The notes under the pieces were generated by a model, which was given only the letters and a program-made list of their open reading frames with translations, was not told the origin of the DNA and searched no databases. Positions 59,425-64,000 of a stretch of DNA of 64,000 bases are shown here, in pieces. Origin of the DNA: Micrasema longulum (taxonomy: Eukaryota; Arthropoda; Insecta; Trichoptera; Brachycentridae); the NCBI GenBank assembly GCA_022494885.1, contig JAGVSM010004231.1:248001-312000 (forward strand), given 5' to 3'. Position 1 is the stretch's first letter, and every line of letters begins with the position of its first letter. The translations under genes were made by a program, and so were the position numbers.

Positions 59425-59645
59425 TCCAAATGTTTGTAGACAAAAGACTGGATTTCACCCCCTAGGGAGTCATTAAGATTAACGAATTACAAAAGGGATG
59501 GAGAACCTTTTAGAGAAGGGATATGGAAGTCTAGGCATTTACCTTTCATTGGCTGGTTTAAGTAGCCACTTTACACACTATGTTTGGACATCCATATTTC
59601 TTAAATTCTTTCATCTGTTGATTTTAGTCAAGTTAAAGAGCTGAA
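59425..59645 (+). repeat. Dispersed repeat R-B, copy 2
   Basis: Shares the blocks AAATGTTTGTAGAC, CTGGATTTCAC, CATTGGCTGGTTTAAG and ACACACTATG with 27300-27530 in the same order. Class unknown. Confidence 0.65.
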
Positions 59646-60014
59646 ACTTTTATTGTTCTGAAGAGATTCATCTGATTAAATTATTGCACATACTAGGCAA
59701 CGCCTGGAATTAATTTTCAAGTTTCCTTCTCTAAAATGTTCTCCATCCCTGTTGTTACTTGTCAAATAATTTATCATTAAATTTACCATGATTTGATAAA
59801 CACTGCATAGACTAGTGATCGGGGATAATCCAAGAAGATTTTAAGCGCTTACGGATTGAAGGAAAAGTAACCCTCCCTGAACCCGTCACAATAGATCTTC
59901 ACAGGTCGCAGTGACGTCAGGAGTTTGCATAGCTCTGACCCCCACCTATAAGAATAAGAACCCTCCCTGAAGGGTAAGATTCCCATCGCGATTGCCAAGC
60001 GTCAAGAAGAGCAT
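59646..60014. other. Unassigned sequence downstream of the R1-type frame
   Basis: It may be the 3' UTR of the minus-strand R1-clade fragment that ends at 60015. A CCCTCCCTGAA motif is repeated (59870 and 59960). No gene seen. Confidence 0.35.
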
Positions 60015-60960
60015 TTAAAGACATTTTTTTATATCCGATTGAGATATTCCTTCAGTTGAGAGTAGACGGACGCCATCAATACCAGAGGAACGCTTTCTTT
60101 TATAGTAGAAATTCGCGGATCGTCGCTGGACCTCCAGATCCAAAGGGGATAAGCCCGTTAGAACCGGGAGCACACCTGTCGAGCATGTCTTATATGCTCG
60201 AGTAAGAGCCATGAGAGGTTGCCTTTGTCCGCTTACAATAATTCGCCTTAAATATTGCAACTTACATTGATGCCCAACAGCCAGCTGCATAGCACACGAT
60301 GCCTGAGAAAATGGATTCATTATAGACTGTTGAAGTTTCAAAAGACAACCCCTGGCCAAACGCGCAACTTTATGGAAAGCCTTTTTTCCCAAATTCGCAG
60401 CTCTCCTAGCATGGGAAGTATAAGATAAATTTATTTCAAGAACTACACCAATGTTTGAAACCAAATTTGAAGCTCGAATAGAAGTGCCCAGGAATTCGAT
60501 AGAACGTGGACACACAAGATTGCCTTTTAATAGTAAAAATTGGGTTTTTTGAGGAGCACAATTCAATTTGTTTTGAATACCGGAATCAGCTACTTTATTC
60601 AATGCATTAACTGCGTCACCCTCTAGGGATCTGCGGCTATTACCCCTAATCAAAATACAATCATCATTGGCGAAAGCCTGAATCATACATGATAAAAGAA
60701 ATGGAACTTCGAGAAAATCATCGAACAATACATTCCACAAAAGTGATTCCAAAACAGAGCCTTGAGGACAGCCACATGAAACCTCGCGTGACAAAAGTGT
60801 ACTGCCACCGGGATACACAACGTTTCGATTTAAAAAATAGCTTATTATATTTTTAAATAAATTCGCAGGCATTTGTCGAAGTCGTAGCTTGGAAAAAATC
60901 ATCGGCCACCAACCATGATCGAAGGCACCTGAGATATCAAGTAATATAATAAGACATATT
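60015..60960 (-). pseudogene. R1-clade non-LTR reverse transcriptase fragment
   Basis: A 295-codon open frame (60902-60015), plus in-frame LLDISGAFDHGWWPMI just upstream, covers the palm and thumb region. Motifs include SREVSCGCPQGSVLESLLW, IQAFANDDCILIRG, CAPQKTQFLLLKG and SIEFLGTSIR. LDISGAFD..WWP and GCPQGSVL are hallmarks of the R1 clade (R1, TRAS, SART relatives). The catalytic box reads AFANDD instead of the usual AYADD/AFADD, one residue too many between the motif Ala and the aspartates, so the enzyme is probably dead. The 5' endonuclease and the C-terminal zinc-knuckle part are missing. Target specificity cannot be told. Confidence 0.8.
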
Positions 60961-61137
60961 TATGGTTTGTATTTATAACAAAATCGCTTATCGAAATTAA
61001 AGCATTTTTGGTAAAAATATTGGACCTGAACCCAAAATGCTTAGCCTTTATCGGTTGAGTTACATTTAAGTAAGACTCAAGTCTTTTACTACATTAATCG
61101 TTCTAGTGATTGATGATTGATCGGTCCATACGCTTTA

Positions 61138-61240
61138 TTATTTATTTATTTATTTACACCTTTTATCAAAAATACAATTTTACGTTTACTTTGCCCAGCT
61201 AACAAGGGTACATACCCCGTTCCAAGCTAGGCAATTACAT
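61138..61240 (-). repeat. LINE-tail-like fragment, minus strand
   Basis: A TTTATTTATTTATTTAC run is followed by GCCCAGCTAACAAGGGTAC and CCCGTTCCAAGCTAGGCAA, which looks like a retroelement 3' UTR read in reverse. Similar layout to 5036 and 21224. Confidence 0.4.
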
Positions 61241-61319
61241 TATAATATGTGATAATAGTTAACAAATTAATAGAGGGCACAGAGAAATAAAATATAAGCT
61301 TACTCGTATACACATTAAA

Positions 61320-61442
61320 AAAATATACATACACACATGCACATATATACACATATATACACACATATATACACATGTACATACACACACATGTACATAC
61401 ACGCACAGGTACATACACCCATGCGCATACAAATACATACAT
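61320..61442. repeat. Compound (CA/TA)n microsatellite
   Basis: ACACATATATAC and CACATGTACATA units alternate over about 120 bases. ORFs on both strands across it are translations of the repeat. Confidence 0.9.
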
Positions 61443-62535
61443 TCATAAAACATAGTCAATTTATTTATAATGCGAAACTTCATGGTTACCATCTGCAAAT
61501 ATATTTTTTTAAATTTTTCATTATTTTCATATTTTATTTTCAACATCCAGTAAGAATCTCCAATCCGTGACATGCATATTATTTATTAGGATTTGTACTT
61601 GGCCGAGGGATTAGGAATAATTGTTATCAATCCCGTTTTCCAGCAATCTGGTAACACACCTTCGAAAAGGAAAATATTAAATGTGGTAAGCAGTTCAAAA
61701 TACCAGCACCTTGGTAAACAACAGTAATAACTAGGTTTAGTACTTTACAATGAATTTTCGATAAAAGGGTTTTTGTATACAGCAATAAAGTTCTACAATT
61801 CACTTTCTAATTACTTAAAAGCTTTATAAAACATACGAGTATACGCACTTAAAAAACATGTGACGAGTGATGTTATTTTATCGACTTATATTAGTGTCAT
61901 GATTCATGATATCATGATACATTATATCTCCTCATACCAGCACTTTTGCTGATTGGGAATATTTTGTACAAATAAAATATGTAATGAAAGAAAGTTCTGA
62001 AGACAAAAGGGATTTAAAAATAAAAAAAAAGAATTTTTACTATTTACATAAATATTTTAATTTTCAGACCATATTAAAAAATTGCCATAACCATAGGTTG
62101 CCTCTAACCCACTTATTAATTTACTTAGTTTAAATGTTTTCGCCACTTAATACGTTCGTATTATGTTGAATCATTTAACACGTGTCTAAATAAAGAAATA
62201 TCTTATTGTTGCCTAATTCAGAGTTGCCCGAAGTTATTTGTTAAGCTGCCAATTTTGTTACCTGATTTTTTGATAAATTGTTTCATAAAGGAGCTAGGAC
62301 CATTCAAAAACCCATAAACGCTCTTAGTTTTATCTGCCGTCTTCGGACGTACGGTATATACTCGAAAGTATGGAAGATTGAAATATTTTGTTTGTTTAAA
62401 AATGTTTTTTTTTAAAACATTTTTTGAAACATATATTTGGGTAGCCTTACGTGTCATGTACAAGGCTAAGGTACTCGGAAAAAATCGTTTTTGTTTGTCT
62501 TGGAAATGGGATGTTCGATCACTGATTTTGGTTTA
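61443..62535. other. AT-rich interval, nothing recognised
   Basis: No coding or repeat boundary supported. Confidence 0.4.
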
Positions 62536-62826
62536 TTACCTTATGAGTCCAATCACCATTGTTGCAAAGTTCAAGAACAATGGCGCGTGATAACTACTTT
62601 TAACTACAGTGTGGATATCTGTTAAGGATATTCCATCTTTCCTGCATTCTGCTTCAAGATTATGGCGTTGCAAACTGAAAAATGGGCACTGAAATAACAG
62701 ATGTTCGATACTCTGCGAAGAAATATCGCATGGACAATAGTCATCATTCCTTAATTTAAACCTATATAGATAACTTCTCATAGCTCCGTGTCCGGTAAAA
62801 ATTTGGGTCGTTTCGAAAGTACTTTG
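62536..62826 (-). pseudogene. C-terminal end of an R1/I-type retrotransposon ORF2
   Basis: On the minus strand FETTQIFTGHGAMRSYLYRFKL, then CPCDISSQSIEHLLFQCPFF and an Arg/Glu helix. The TGHG..R.YL..F plus CxC..(S/T)xEHLLFxCP block is the C-terminal Cys-His motif closing ORF2 of R1-clade and related elements. It lies upstream, on its own strand, of the reverse transcriptase at 60015-60960, which is the wrong order for one element, so it comes from a different copy. Confidence 0.65.
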
Positions 62827-62989
62827 GTGATGATGATAAAAGTTTGCTGCATCATAAATGTATTGTTTTATATCAGAAATGGTCTTAAATATATTTCTTA
62901 TAATAAAGATTAATGGAGTTTAAATTTTTAATAATGTTTTTGATCCAATTTCGAGAAATCATTTCGACAACGCATGATTTAGAAATTAA

Positions 62990-63990
62990 AAAACAGACAA
63001 CATTAAATAAAAGTTATTTCAATCGGAACCATTCTCAATTTATTCCGGAGTACCATAAGGGTCAAACCTTGGTCTAATCCTTTTAATCTATCCATTTTCA
63101 TAAATGATATCGCGAAGGTTATCAACTTCTGATGATTTCTTTTATTTGCCGATGATTTGAAATTATGATTTGAGATAGAAAACCCAGTCGACTGTTTGCG
63201 CCTACAGTCCGATATGAACAATATTCTTGACTGAAGTACTATCAACAAAATGTATTTCAATATTTCAAAATGCGTTATTTTATCTTTCACTAGAGCATTG
63301 CGAAATGTATTTCAAAGATAGATAATGGATGACCGCCAACTTATGCGTGTTTCGACAATTAAGGATCTTGGGGCTATCTATGAAAGTAGGTGGACTTTTC
63401 ATGCTCACGTAGAGATAACATGTGACCGTGCACTGAAGATGCTGGGTTTTATTCTCCAAACTCGCAGGGTTCTCGATGATCCCCGTACACTCAGAATCCT
63501 GTACAATTCGTTGGTTCGGACCAGGCTTGAAAGTGCTTCGGTGATATGGAGTCCGCACGAGACGATATATTCCCTCATGTTGGAGAGGGTCCATAAAAAA
63601 ATGTGAGTTGTCTCGACATGAGGGAGTATCGTAGTTATCTGTGCCTCTATCCCTAGTTTGCAACTTATATGGGAGGGGTTCACAGTGATCCATTTTTTCT
63701 AACTGGTAGGAGGTATTATCAAGAACTCAGCCATTTTAGAGAGTATCAATTTTAGGGTTTCTGATGGTTATCTTCGACAGCATCAACACAGACTGTTTTA
63801 CCTCACGGTTTTCAGAAATGCCTCTTTTATGCCGATTGAAGGATCAGTCAGGCAATTGAACACTATTACTTTTGAGATCAACATCTTTCACATCAGTGAA
63901 ACTATGTTTAAGAGACAAATAATCTTGTTTTTGGAGTATTATACCCTCATAATGTCAAATCATTGCTCAAGGGTTCTTTGTGCGATATGT
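62990..63990 (+). pseudogene. Non-LTR retrotransposon fragment, family L1x, second copy
   Basis: Plus-strand pieces read GVP-stop-GSNLG, FLLFADDLKL, RQLMRVSTIKDLGAIYESRWT, GFILQTRRVLDDPRTLRILY, NSLVRTRLESASVIWSP and LMLERVHKKM. Later come LRQHQHRLFYLTVFRNA and FHISETMFKRQIILF, in several frames. These align motif by motif with the minus-strand copy at 39718-40790, so both belong to one Jockey/CR1-like family. Stops and frameshifts are frequent. The copy may continue past the window end. Confidence 0.78.
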
Positions 63991-64000
63991 TGTCCCAATA

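Noticed and set aside
61227..61573. Tyr/Val/Cys-rich and Thr/His-rich ORFs on both strands
   Set aside because: Translations of the CA/TA microsatellite.
60015..62826. One continuous R1-type element spanning the reverse transcriptase and the C-terminal piece
   Set aside because: On the minus strand the C-terminal piece precedes the reverse transcriptase, and AT-rich and microsatellite DNA separates them; they must be different copies.

Overview
The window is AT-rich nuclear DNA from an insect. It holds one recognisable host gene, on the plus strand: a BTB and C2H2 zinc-finger gene that I identify as chinmo (chronologically inappropriate morphogenesis). Five coding exons chain with consistent GT-AG sites and phases: 35290-35513 (second part of the BTB domain), 37880-38247, 43517-43749, 46874-47059 and 50613-50842 (two zinc fingers and the stop). 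The name rests on near-identity to remembered Drosophila Chinmo stretches in the BTB domain, on the AEDLR motif spanning a splice junction, and on the paired HX4H fingers. The exon for the first ~40 BTB residues was not found, so it is probably upstream of base 1 or was missed. A probable long 3' UTR follows the stop. It carries three let-7 seed matches within about 530 bases and one miR-100 match, which fits the known control of chinmo by the let-7 cluster in Drosophila. The last plausible poly(A) signal is near 57829.

Bases 1-35289 are probably intron or 5' flank full of transposon debris. They include two hammerhead-ribozyme motifs of Penelope type, tRNA-derived SINEs, a full-length dead mariner (5471-6722, TA duplications), a Tc1-like relic, a non-autonomous hAT (21080-22089, 8-bp duplication), a LINE tail grown into a 280-bp tetranucleotide array, and two inverted-repeat elements (6902-8550 and 31571-33306). 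The last two carry decayed ORFs of arthropod multicopy families for which I know no transposase assignment. Two GC-rich islands (about 500-810 and 3478-3660) could be promoters or 5' exons.

The introns between the coding exons hold a tRNA-derived SINE, a pogo-type MITE, an antisense non-LTR retrotransposon, a foldback element, an apparently identical 667-bp tandem duplication, an 11-unit minisatellite with a 448-bp higher-order period, a mariner fragment, and an antisense Penelope-like element with an open reverse transcriptase/GIY-YIG frame and a decayed hammerhead.

Downstream of about 57890 the window returns to retrotransposon fragments: an RTE-like copy with a 5' inversion, R1-clade pieces and a second copy of the antisense LINE family. 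The insect order cannot be fixed from what I see. Similarities to known families were judged from memory, without any search.
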